From Chlorobiota bacterium (lineage in GTDB: Bacteria > Bacteroidota > Ignavibacteria > Ignavibacteriales > Ignavibacteriaceae): a DNA stretch of 16,403 nt. A program made the translations under genes and the position numbers. The notes under the pieces were generated by a model. The model was not told the origin of the DNA and searched no databases. It saw only the letters and a list, made by a program, of their open reading frames with translations. Of the stretch, positions 6,952 to 14,264 are shown piece after piece (the stretch's first letter is position 1; every line of letters starts with the position of its first letter). The DNA is taken from NCBI GenBank assembly GCA_008363265.1, contig RHKR01000006.1:1-16403 (forward strand), in the 5' to 3' direction.

Positions 6952-8457
6952 CTATAATTCTTCTATAACATCGAGGCCGGCAGGCATTGGGAGATAGAAC
7001 TGTACTTTCTGTACGGTTCCGTCTTTCCTGACCTGGCGGATGATCCTCTTTTTGATTATGACGCTGTGCTCGATCTGGATATCGTCCTCGATCACGGAAC
7101 CGAAAATGTAACTGGTCCCTTTGATCAGAACGTTCTTCCCGATCATCAACGGGTGCTCGTCACTTCCGGTCATGTTCACACTCGACTCGATCATCGAGTT
7201 CTCGCCAATGGTTATGTTACCTTTGATGATATCACCCCACAGTATCACGACACCGTCGCCGATTTTGAAGGTTTGATGCGGAAATGTGGAGAGATACGCG
7301 TTCTCGTAAACCTTCACATTTTTACCGAAAATGACATTCCCTGACACATAGACATTTCTGCTAATGTGCACACCATAATTAAATTTAACACCTTTTCCGA
7401 TGTGGGCACCTTTTTCTATCGTGATATCAAGTGGTGTTCCGAGTTTGTCCATATCAAGGAGTTCTTTAACAACACTCTCATCGATGAAGAAATCCTCCGG
7501 GTCCTGAATCTCAATAATATTCTTCAGTTTGTTGTATACGATCTTCTTGTAAAGCTGCTTCATCTCCTTAAGTACCGATTTATCGTTGAAGCCCATTACC
7601 ACATACTCGTTTTTAGGGCTCACCGCGTCAACCGAATATCCGGCCTTGTTGAAGAGGGCTATAAGATCGGTGATGTAAATTTCATTTTGGGCATTGTTGC
7701 TGGAGATATTGTTAACCTGCTCGATCAGTTTTTTGTGATCAAAGGCGTAAACGCCTGAATTATACTCACGGTTCTCGATCATCTCTTTCTTCGAATAGGA
7801 GTATTTTCTGCCGTTATACTCTGTAACGTAGGGTACATCCTCTTTAAGGGCGAGAATATCTTTGTGTTCGATGATCTCGATAACTTTATTCTCATCTTTT
7901 CCGGCCGGGTTACCATCGATATCGGTGGCTTTGACCCGGACGATCCTGCCGTACTGGTTATGTTCGATATTTCCTTCATAAAGACCAGTTAGGACCATCA
8001 TATCGGCACCCGACTGCTTGAAAGCTTCGCGGAACATCGCCACGGTCTCATTGTCTATCAACCCCATATCACCTGGGAAAACATAAACTATTCCGGAGAA
8101 ACCGGCGGGATCAACCTTCTCAAGTCCCACCTGAACCGCATGACCTGTTCCGTTCTGGTGCTCCTGATAAGCGAAGGCAACATTATCCCGCTTTCCAAAG
8201 ACATCCATTACATCCAGGGCTTTGATGCCGACTACGATGACTGTGTTCATTGATGAGAACTCGTTGTTGCAGGCGTTGTAAACCCTCTCAACAGTAGGAA
8301 TTCCCCAGATCGTGTGGAGCATCTTTGAGCGCTGCGACTTGATCCTTTTGCCGTGACCTGCTGCGAGGATCACCGCCACTTCATTTTTCGAATAGTCAAG
8401 CGGTGAGCTGAATTCTTTCACTTTATCGTAAACTTCCTGCGCGTATGTCTTTTCCAT
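6952..8457 (-). CDS. GlmU-like sugar-phosphate nucleotidyltransferase with beta-helix C-terminus
   Basis: This cytoplasmic enzyme probably joins a nucleoside triphosphate to a sugar 1-phosphate, most likely making UDP-GlcNAc or a similar precursor of envelope sugars. In the 501-residue form used here, the N-terminal Rossmann-like domain has LAAGHGKRIKSQRSK (31-45), the GlmU-type signature QEHQNGTGHA (98-107), metal-binding PGD (128-130), GR (170-171) and EYNSG (231-235). From about 345 hexapeptide-type repeats (IGKGV, IGENS, IGKNV) form a left-handed beta helix. The acetyltransferase signature of true GlmU (the NYDG region and its catalytic His) is not seen, so the acetyltransferase step is probably missing. 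The reading frame extends upstream to 8538, but the start at 8457 is chosen: GGAG lies 5-6 nt before it and it avoids overlapping the upstream gene. It is the last gene before the terminator. Confidence 0.88.
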   Translation of the reverse strand: MEKTYAQEVYDKVKEFSSPLDYSKNEVAVILAAGHGKRIKSQRSKMLHTIWGIPTVERVYNACNNEFSSMNTVIVVGIKALDVMDVFGKRDNVAFAYQEHQNGTGHAVQVGLEKVDPAGFSGIVYVFPGDMGLIDNETVAMFREAFKQSGADMMVLTGLYEGNIEHNQYGRIVRVKATDIDGNPAGKDENKVIEIIEHKDILALKEDVPYVTEYNGRKYSYSKKEMIENREYNSGVYAFDHKKLIEQVNNISSNNAQNEIYITDLIALFNKAGYSVDAVSPKNEYVVMGFNDKSVLKEMKQLYKKIVYNKLKNIIEIQDPEDFFIDESVVKELLDMDKLGTPLDITIEKGAHIGKGVKFNYGVHISRNVYVSGNVIFGKNVKVYENAYLSTFPHQTFKIGDGVVILWGDIIKGNITIGENSMIESSVNMTGSDEHPLMIGKNVLIKGTSYIFGSVIEDDIQIEHSVIIKKRIIRQVRKDGTVQKVQFYLPMPAGLDVIEEL

Positions 8458-8477
8458 TTTTTCTCCAAAGGTTAAGA

Positions 8478-8831
8478 TTATTTTTTGCTCTCTTCGATCC
8501 ACTTTTTCCAGGTGTCGGGATCGAACCCCACGGTGCACTTCGATCCGTTTCGCACAACAGGGGTTTTGAGGAGAAGTGAATCTTCGAGCAATTTGTCAAA
8601 TTTATTAAATACCATGTACTGGAGGTTCAGCTTTTTGAACCTGTCGCCGTTCTCATCGAATACCTCATCGATATCGAGTGAACGGGTTATATTCTCAAGT
8701 TCCCCTTTGGCCAACCCCTTTTCGTTCAGATCCCTGAAGTGAAATTGAATTCGACGTTCTTTGAAGTAGCGTTCAGCTTTCTGGGTTTCCTTGCACTTTT
8801 TCGTACCGATAACTATAAGGTTCATCGTCAT
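8478..8831 (-). CDS. ArsC/Spx/YffB-family thioredoxin-fold protein
   Basis: This is a small cytoplasmic protein of 117 residues, the usual size for the ArsC/Spx/YffB group. The N-terminal strand leads to C13 in GTKKCKETQKAERYF, the position of the reactive cysteine. FRDLNEKGL (32-40) matches the family's substrate-recognition strand, and P91 in KTPVVRNG is the cis-proline position. In classical arsenate reductases the residue before that proline is an Arg that binds the oxyanion; here it is T90. This favours a Spx/YffB-like redox or regulatory protein over a working arsenate reductase. A second cysteine is at 99. The start could be 8831 or 8825, two codons apart; the first is used. It sits 9 nt after rarA and 20 nt before the nucleotidyltransferase, so it is expressed with them. 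Confidence 0.82.
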   Translation of the reverse strand: MTMNLIVIGTKKCKETQKAERYFKERRIQFHFRDLNEKGLAKGELENITRSLDIDEVFDENGDRFKKLNLQYMVFNKFDKLLEDSLLLKTPVVRNGSKCTVGFDPDTWKKWIEESKK

Positions 8832-8840
8832 CCGTAAATT

Positions 8841-10142
8841 TTATTTATCATATTTCTTTCTCCCCTGCCAAATCGCCGCGAGCCGGTCTTTCATCGTTTT
8901 CTCGTTGCCGTTTTCGGAAGGGAGGTAATACTGTCTATCTTTCAATTCTTTCGGCAGGTACTCCTCCTGCAGGAAATGCCCCGGGTAGCTGTGGGGATAT
9001 TTGTAGTTGGTTCCGTAGCCGATATTCTTCATGTATCCCGTGGGTGCATTCCTGAGATGAAGTGGCACCGCGTAGAGGGGGTTGTGTTCCACATCCGCGA
9101 GGGCCTTGTCGATCGCCTGATAAGCCGCGTTGCTTTTGGGAGCAGACGCCAGGTAGGTGGCACACTGCGAGAGAATGATCCTTGCCTCGGGCATGCCAAC
9201 CTTTTCGACAGATGAAAATGTGGCTTCCGCCAGTAAAAGGGCGTTTGGTGAAGCATTTCCGATATCTTCTGCAGCGAGAATGAGCATTCTTCGGGCTATA
9301 AAAACAGGGTCTTCCCCTCCTGCAAGCATTCGTGCCATCCAGTAAACCGCCGCATCGGGGTCAGAACCTCTGATGCTTTTAATGAAAGCCGAGATAATAT
9401 TGTAGTGCTCCTCACCCGCTTTATCGTAGATGATGTTCTTTTTCTGGATGACATTCTCGATCTCATCCTTCCCTATTATCACGGGAGCACCGGGTACTGA
9501 CGACAATACTACCGACTCCACAATGTTAAGAGCCGAACGGGCGTCACCACCGGAAACCAGATAGAGGTAATCGTATGCGGTTTTATCCTTCTCAATATTC
9601 GCGCCAGAGAGAACGGGATCACTTTCAAGAGCCGCGGAAACTATCCCGGTTATATCTTTCTCGGAGAGTTCATTGAGCTTGAATATCCTCATTCTGGAGC
9701 GTAAAGCCGGGATTACCTCGAACGATGGGTTTTCTGTTGTGGCCCCGATAAGGGTGATTATCCCCTTTTCGACCGAGCCGAGTAGGGCATCCTGCTGCCC
9801 TTTATTGAAACGGTGGATCTCATCGATGAACAGAATGGTTTTTAAGCCCGATTCTTTCTCTTCAGTTGCTATCGAGATTATTTCGCGCACTTCCCGTACA
9901 CCCGATGAAACAGCGTTTATCTGGTGGAACCGTGCTCCCGTTGAGTTGGCAAGGAGCTTGGCAATGGTGGTTTTCCCCGAGCCAGGGGGACCCCAGATCA
10001 GGAAGGAGGTTACAAAACCTGCATCGAGCATGTTTCTGAGGGGTTTTCCTTTGGCCAGAAGGTGTTCCTGCCCGACAAAATCTTCAAATTTCTGCGGCCG
10101 GCACCTTTCGGCAAGAGGAGCGGAGAGATCGGGCGAGCTCAT
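8841..10142 (-). CDS. rarA: Replication-associated recombination protein A (RarA/MgsA)
   Basis: RarA is an AAA+ ATPase that works at stalled replication forks with single-strand DNA-binding protein and recombination proteins. The 433-residue length is normal. Walker A is GPPGSGKTT (51-59), Walker B DEIHRFNK (107-114), sensor 1 GATTENPSFE (133-142), and the arginine-finger region is ALRSR (146-150). The C-terminal half has the RarA-specific tracts: SGGDARSALN, RMLAGGEDPVFIARRM, AAEDIGNA, and near the end HNPLYAVPLHLRNAPTGYM and YPHSYPGHFL. These separate it from clamp-loader subunits and RuvB. Its start overlaps the stop of the FtsB-like gene by 4 nt, so the two are translationally coupled. 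I see no damage to the gene. Confidence 0.97.
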   Translation of the reverse strand: MSSPDLSAPLAERCRPQKFEDFVGQEHLLAKGKPLRNMLDAGFVTSFLIWGPPGSGKTTIAKLLANSTGARFHQINAVSSGVREVREIISIATEEKESGLKTILFIDEIHRFNKGQQDALLGSVEKGIITLIGATTENPSFEVIPALRSRMRIFKLNELSEKDITGIVSAALESDPVLSGANIEKDKTAYDYLYLVSGGDARSALNIVESVVLSSVPGAPVIIGKDEIENVIQKKNIIYDKAGEEHYNIISAFIKSIRGSDPDAAVYWMARMLAGGEDPVFIARRMLILAAEDIGNASPNALLLAEATFSSVEKVGMPEARIILSQCATYLASAPKSNAAYQAIDKALADVEHNPLYAVPLHLRNAPTGYMKNIGYGTNYKYPHSYPGHFLQEEYLPKELKDRQYYLPSENGNEKTMKDRLAAIWQGRKKYDK

Positions 10143-10432
10143 TTTTTCTCGATCCTGATCATTTTTTCGTTCTCTTTTTTCATGTTGTGCTTCTCACGTG
10201 CCACCTGCTCGATCTTTGCATCGTACTGCTTTTGAAGTGAGTCGATCTCCTCTTTAAGGCGCCGGTTCTCTGTGCGGAGTGTGTCGAGTTCAAGCCGCAG
10301 TTCTTCTAACTTCCCTTTCATTTCATTGTGCTTGAAGTAGCCATCGCTGTTGAAAAGGATATAAAGCCCAAGGAGCACGATAAATATCACGAAACCGTAG
10401 GTGACAAGTCCGGGCTTTTTATGCTCTGACAT
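10139..10432 (-). CDS. FtsB/DivIC-family septum formation initiator
   Basis: This is a bitopic inner-membrane protein of the division site, which in FtsB/DivIC families forms a coiled-coil complex with FtsL and FtsQ/DivIB. The 97-residue protein has a short cytoplasmic tail, one membrane helix (about 9-27) and a heptad-rich coiled coil (about 36-80: EELRLELDTLRTENRRLKEE). It ends with AREKHNMKKENEKMIRI, the place of the family's usual AREKYG...GE motif, although the usual Tyr-Gly is replaced here by His-Asn. The gene overlaps ddl by 1 nt upstream and rarA by 4 nt downstream. A position next to ddl fits a cell-wall and division role. Small coiled-coil membrane proteins are easy to misassign, so the family call rests on length, topology, the C-terminal motif and context. 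Confidence 0.85.
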   Translation of the reverse strand: MSEHKKPGLVTYGFVIFIVLLGLYILFNSDGYFKHNEMKGKLEELRLELDTLRTENRRLKEEIDSLQKQYDAKIEQVAREKHNMKKENEKMIRIEKK

Positions 10433-11436
10433 TAGAGGGATATCCTTACGATGGTGTCAACCAGTTCCTCATAACTTATCCCTTTCTGCTTTGCCATCTT
10501 CGGCATAAGGCTGGTGGGGGTCATTCCGGGAAGAGTGTTCACTTCAAGACAGTATGGTTTGTTATCGGGTGAAAGCCGGAAATCTACTCTAGCGTAGCCT
10601 TTGCAACCGATCGAGTGGTATGCCAGCAGCGACTGCTCCTGAATGAATGCGGCCAGATCGTCATCTATCGGCGCGGGAACGATATACTCGCTCATTCCGG
10701 TGGTGTATTTGCACTCAAAATCGTAAAGCCCGTGCTTCGGACGGATCTCAAGAACGGGAAGTGAAGTGCCGTCAAGCACGCCTACCGTTAGCTCACGCCC
10801 GGGGATGTATTCTTCGATCAGTACATTGTTTGAATACTTGAAAGCGAACCGGAAGGCTTCTTCCAGCTGGTCTTCTCTCTCAACAAGAGTGAGACCGAAG
10901 GTGGAACCTTCGTCGTTCGGTTTTACGATCACGGGGAAACCGAAATCACGGATAACCCAGTCTTTGTCGATGCCGTAGTCGAACGAATCGCTCATTACAT
11001 TAAACCCGTTGGGTACAATAACGCCGCTGTTGCGGAAGATTATTTTCGCCTTCCCCTTGTTCATGGCCAGGGCGCATGCAAGCACTCCGGGACCGGTGTA
11101 TTTAAGTCCGCGAAGCTGGAGGAGCGACTGTATCTGACCGTCCTCACCCCACCTGCCGTGAAGACCGAGAAAGACAAGATCGGCATCGTTGAAAATGGGT
11201 AAATTGATCGCATCGATATAATTTAGATAGGAGACATCGCGGCCGTCATCGGGACCGAAAATCCTCGCGACATCATCATGTTGCTCTTTTCCCACCGCGG
11301 GATCGATAACATTGACCCTGTAACCCAGAGTAGTAAGGGCTTTATATATGCCTGCTGATGAGCTTTTCGACACTTCCCTCTCGGAGGATGCTCCACCGGC
11401 GAGAAGAATTACTTTTGTTTCGTTTTTTGGTTTCAT
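10432..11436 (-). CDS. ddl: D-alanine--D-alanine ligase
   Basis: This ATP-grasp enzyme joins two D-Ala molecules for peptidoglycan precursor synthesis in the cytoplasm. It has 334 residues. E20 in SSEREVS matches the active-site Glu, HGRWGEDG (93-100) is the first family signature, KPNDEGSTFG (172-181) forms the nucleotide-binding and omega region, and EVNTLPGMTPTSL (298-310) is the second signature with metal-binding Glu298 and Asn300. The tract YDFECKY (238-244) ends in Tyr244, the position of E. coli DdlB Tyr216; the Tyr supports D-Ala-D-Ala rather than D-Ala-D-Lac (VanA-like, where it differs). Its last base is shared with the first base of the FtsB-like gene. It starts 47 nt after the aldolase gene. 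No good Shine-Dalgarno site is seen before its ATG. Confidence 0.97.
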   Translation of the reverse strand: MKPKNETKVILLAGGASSEREVSKSSSAGIYKALTTLGYRVNVIDPAVGKEQHDDVARIFGPDDGRDVSYLNYIDAINLPIFNDADLVFLGLHGRWGEDGQIQSLLQLRGLKYTGPGVLACALAMNKGKAKIIFRNSGVIVPNGFNVMSDSFDYGIDKDWVIRDFGFPVIVKPNDEGSTFGLTLVEREDQLEEAFRFAFKYSNNVLIEEYIPGRELTVGVLDGTSLPVLEIRPKHGLYDFECKYTTGMSEYIVPAPIDDDLAAFIQEQSLLAYHSIGCKGYARVDFRLSPDNKPYCLEVNTLPGMTPTSLMPKMAKQKGISYEELVDTIVRISL

Positions 11437-11483
11437 GTCAATTATTTGTTCAGTCTCAGAGATCTTTTACTCTTGATCTCCGT

Positions 11484-12140
11484 TCAAAATCTGTTCTTTG
11501 GATGGAGGTTTATTCCGTAAGAGCTGCCCGCTATACGGTAGAGCTCATCGATCCTGTGCCTCTGCAACGGTCTGATACCACCGGCTTTTGTGGCTTCCAC
11601 TACCACTTTTGCGGTGTGCTCCAGCTTGTCTGTTCTGAAAAATGCCTCCTTCAGGCTCTTCCCAGTAGCTACCGCGCCGTGATTCTCAAGAAGAAAAACG
11701 GTTGCATATTCCAGATATGGATCGAGCGATCTATGCAGATCATCAGTGGATGGGGTAGCGTATTTGCAGGTTGGAATTCTGCCAAGTGTAAGAATAACCT
11801 CAGGGAAGTAGGGCCGGTCCAGCTCTATGTTTGAGGAAGCGCAAATAAGCGCGTAAACGGGATGTGTGTGCACAACTGCATTAACATCTGGCCGGTTCCG
11901 GTAAATGTGGAGGTGGAGTTTGTATTCCGTGCTCAACTTCCGTGCTCCGGAGACCTTGCTACCACTTAAATCGATCTCAACGAGATCGTCAGGCGACACT
12001 TCACCTTTGCAGACTGAAGAACCGGTTATCAGAATATTTCCATTCTGCAGCCTTGTTGAAAGGTTTCCGTCAGTGGCCGCGAGAAAGCCCTTTTCATAGG
12101 CCAAACGGGAATATTTTACAATCTCTTCAGCTTCCCGCAT
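11484..12140 (-). CDS. Class II aldolase/adducin-family protein
   Basis: This is probably a zinc-dependent sugar-phosphate aldolase, epimerase or dehydratase. In the 218-residue form the conserved family residues are all present: DGNLSTR (24-30), ITGSS (38-42), E72 in STEYKLHLH as the likely catalytic Glu, zinc ligands H91 and H93 in HTHP, and H154 in ENHG. These positions are within one residue of fuculose-phosphate aldolase (E73, H92, H94, H155). The substrate cannot be read from the sequence; the family includes L-fuculose-1-P aldolase, 5-deoxyribulose-1-P aldolase and methylthioribulose-1-P dehydratase. The frame is open to 12176, but the start at 12140 gives the normal length and N-terminus and only a 14-nt overlap with the oxidoreductase gene upstream. 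That overlap suggests the two are coupled. Confidence 0.88.
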   Translation of the reverse strand: MREAEEIVKYSRLAYEKGFLAATDGNLSTRLQNGNILITGSSVCKGEVSPDDLVEIDLSGSKVSGARKLSTEYKLHLHIYRNRPDVNAVVHTHPVYALICASSNIELDRPYFPEVILTLGRIPTCKYATPSTDDLHRSLDPYLEYATVFLLENHGAVATGKSLKEAFFRTDKLEHTAKVVVEATKAGGIRPLQRHRIDELYRIAGSSYGINLHPKNRF

Positions 12141-13125
12141 TCTTCTCGAGTGCCTCCATAAGGCGGACATTTTCAAATCCGTCGAATGCAGTTACCGGCG
12201 GTTGAGTCTTTTTTAAGAAACAGGTGTTCACATCTTTAAGTAAACGGTAGAGCTTATTGGCCCTTTTTCTGAAAACTTTTTGGGCTTCACCTTCCATTGT
12301 GATGGTAAGTTTAGCGGAAGCGTATCGTGAAGCTATCAGATTGTCGATCCTCAGTGAACCTTTGTGGCCTGTGATAACGATCGAGTTAATCCCCTTTTTC
12401 GCCGCGTATGAGCAGTTGAAGGTGCCATAACTGCCGTTCTCGAACTTCACCATTGCGGTTACAAAATCTTCTACACCGGCTTTATAGACGAGATTATCCA
12501 GGTAACCGGAGATATCGGTGATCTCACCCATGAGGTAGCGGAAAAGATCGATCATGTGGGTTCCAAGATCACGGAGTGCTCCGCCTCCGGCTTCAGCTTT
12601 GTTGTAGCGAAAGTTCGTCCCCGGCACCAGATCAACATTAAAGTTAGCCTGAACAACAAGTATTTTGCCGAACTTCTGATTTTCAATAAGCTCTTTGGCT
12701 TTCTGGATGAAGGGATGATAACGGTAGGTGTAGTTCACCGTGAAAAGTTTCCCCTCTTCCTTCGAAATACGGTATAGCTCCGCGGCTTCTTCGGAAGTGT
12801 TGGTAACAGGTTTTTCACAAAGGACGAATTTCCCTGCCAGAAGGGCCTTTTTTGCCTGCTCATAGTGGGAGGCATTGGTACCCGCTATGTAGATGGCATC
12901 GATGCCTGACTGCAGAAACGCGTCAAAATCGTCGAAATGGGCCTGCGCGCTGAACTTGTCACCAAACGCGCGGGCCCGGTGGATATCGTGACTGAAGACA
13001 GAATGAAGTTTTGCCCTCGGTATCAGGTTCAACGCGGGCATGAATCCGTGCTCCGCGAAATTCCCCAAACCGGCAATTCCCCAAAGAACCTTCTTTCGCT
13101 TCATGGTTTTCGGTAGTTTCAGCAT
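12127..13125 (-). CDS. Gfo/Idh/MocA-family NAD(P)-dependent oxidoreductase
   Basis: Members of this family oxidise or reduce sugars, inositols or related alcohols with NAD(P). The 332-residue protein starts with a Rossmann fold (IAGLGNFAEHG, 17-27; a GLGNFA form of the GxGxxG/A loop), has the family Lys in CEKP (103-106), and DLGTHMIDL (186-194) of the C-terminal alpha/beta domain, with D186 and H190 as likely substrate and catalytic residues. The fold and cofactor class are clear; the substrate is unknown. A GGGAAGGGA purine tract lies before the ATG at 13125; M8 is a possible later start. It lies 25 nt downstream of metF, and its 3' end overlaps the class II aldolase gene by 14 nt, so both sugar-type enzymes are probably made together. 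Confidence 0.9.
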   Translation of the reverse strand: MLKLPKTMKRKKVLWGIAGLGNFAEHGFMPALNLIPRAKLHSVFSHDIHRARAFGDKFSAQAHFDDFDAFLQSGIDAIYIAGTNASHYEQAKKALLAGKFVLCEKPVTNTSEEAAELYRISKEEGKLFTVNYTYRYHPFIQKAKELIENQKFGKILVVQANFNVDLVPGTNFRYNKAEAGGGALRDLGTHMIDLFRYLMGEITDISGYLDNLVYKAGVEDFVTAMVKFENGSYGTFNCSYAAKKGINSIVITGHKGSLRIDNLIASRYASAKLTITMEGEAQKVFRKRANKLYRLLKDVNTCFLKKTQPPVTAFDGFENVRLMEALEKNAGS

Positions 13126-13150
13126 TTTATTCCCTTCCCGGAAAAACTAA

Positions 13151-14101
13151 TTAGATTTTCAGTTTCTGCATCAGCATGTTAACCGGTTTCGGATTCTGCA
13201 TAATGTAGAAGTGGAGGCACGGCACACCCGAATTGATCAGCTCTTCGGCCTGTTTAACCGCCCAGTTAACGCCGATCTCCATAACATGCTCCGGTTTCGC
13301 TTCGAGAATTTCGCCCGTAAGTTCTTCCGGAATGTTGATGTAAAAGTTCTTCGGAATTCCGGTTAAATGGGCTTTTGATGTAATTATCTTAAGTCCCGGT
13401 AAAATGGGAGCATTTATCCCCATCTCAACTGCCACGTTTTTGTAATTGAAGAACGCCTTGTTCTCAAAGAACATCTGGGTTACAATATAATCTGCCCCGG
13501 CTTCGATCTTCTGTTTTGTAAAGTACATGTCGGTCTTTAGATTCGGAGCCTCATAGTGCTTCTCAGGATAACCTGAAACGCCAATACAGAAATTTGATGG
13601 TTTCGCGTCGAGCAGTTCTTCCTCAAGGTAGATGCCCTTGTTCATGTCGGTAACCTGCTTTACCAGATCGAGGGCATATTTATTAATGGTTCGCCCCTCC
13701 GACACTTCCTTCTCAAAACCTTTGTCGTCGCCCTGAATGGCGAGAACGTTGTTTACACCCAAATAGCCGAGTTCAATAAGAAAATCCTCGGTCTCCTCCT
13801 TTGTGAAATTCTTGCAGAGGATGTGGGGAACGGCTTCAATTCCGTATTTATTCTGGATCAGAGCGCAGATGCCGAGCGTGCCGGGGCGCTTTCTGATCAC
13901 CTTTTTCCTGATCCCTTTAGGGGTTTCTTCATAGATCACTTCAGCCGCATGGCTGGTGATATCGATGAACGGGGGTTTGTACTGCGAGATGTTCTCGATC
14001 GTGTTCAGCAGGCTGCCGATATCGCCGCCCCTCTTGGGTGGGATGATCTCAAAACTGATCAGTGGCTTCTTCGCGTTCGCAAGTACTTCTGTAACTTTCA
14101 T
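13151..14101 (-). CDS. metF: 5,10-methylenetetrahydrofolate reductase (MetF)
   Basis: MetF is a cytoplasmic FAD enzyme that reduces methylenetetrahydrofolate to methyltetrahydrofolate, the methyl donor for methionine. The 316 residues form the expected single TIM barrel. E18 in FEIIPPK (17-23) is the catalytic Glu, IQGDD (122-126) is the FAD/folate loop (usually LRGD), Q209 is in TQMFF (208-212), and GVPCLHFYIM (292-301) closes the barrel. GVSGYPEKH (174-182) is also typical. The LR to IQ change beside the conserved Gly-Asp is a mild variation. Being first in a run of eight minus-strand genes and divergent from mnmA, it is the likely promoter-proximal gene. No clear Shine-Dalgarno site or riboswitch was found upstream. 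Confidence 0.96.
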   Translation of the reverse strand: MKVTEVLANAKKPLISFEIIPPKRGGDIGSLLNTIENISQYKPPFIDITSHAAEVIYEETPKGIRKKVIRKRPGTLGICALIQNKYGIEAVPHILCKNFTKEETEDFLIELGYLGVNNVLAIQGDDKGFEKEVSEGRTINKYALDLVKQVTDMNKGIYLEEELLDAKPSNFCIGVSGYPEKHYEAPNLKTDMYFTKQKIEAGADYIVTQMFFENKAFFNYKNVAVEMGINAPILPGLKIITSKAHLTGIPKNFYINIPEELTGEILEAKPEHVMEIGVNWAVKQAEELINSGVPCLHFYIMQNPKPVNMLMQKLKI

Positions 14102-14264
14102 CTGGTCTCGGTATTCGTTGAATTTGTTTAATTATAATAACTTAAATCGAATCCGTAAATTTAAACTATAATTATGAAAAATTATCCCGGATGTGGCAAC
14201 TTTGTTGGTTTTCCGGGGGTTACTTCTTTTTACCCATTGTTGAAATTACTGAAAATTCTCTGAA
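14102..14264. promoter_or_regulatory. Divergent promoter region between metF and mnmA
   Basis: The 163 bp between the start codons of metF (minus strand) and mnmA (plus strand) must hold promoters for both. It is AT-rich at 14125-14185. I could not pick out convincing -35/-10 or Bacteroidota-type -33/-7 boxes, nor a structured leader or SAM riboswitch. The call rests on gene arrangement alone. Confidence 0.5.

Noticed and set aside
8458..8538. A longer nucleotidyltransferase starting at 8538
   Set aside because: The extra 27 residues overlap the upstream ArsC/Spx-like gene by 61 nt and are not family-like, while a good ribosome binding site precedes the ATG at 8457.
8478..8831. A functional arsenate reductase gene
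   Set aside because: The Arg expected before the cis-proline is Thr here and no arsenic-resistance genes lie nearby, so the Spx/YffB-like reading is preferred.
11459..11480. Inverted repeat GAGATC-N10-GATCTC between the aldolase gene and ddl
   Set aside because: A 6-bp stem with a 10-nt loop and no U tract is not a convincing terminator, and the genes around it look co-transcribed.
12141..12176. A class II aldolase start at 12176
   Set aside because: The extra 12 residues lie within the oxidoreductase reading frame; the start at 12140 gives the normal family N-terminus and length.
14102..14264. A SAM or other riboswitch in front of metF
   Set aside because: The 163-bp gap shows no conserved riboswitch core or stable leader hairpin that I can recognise.
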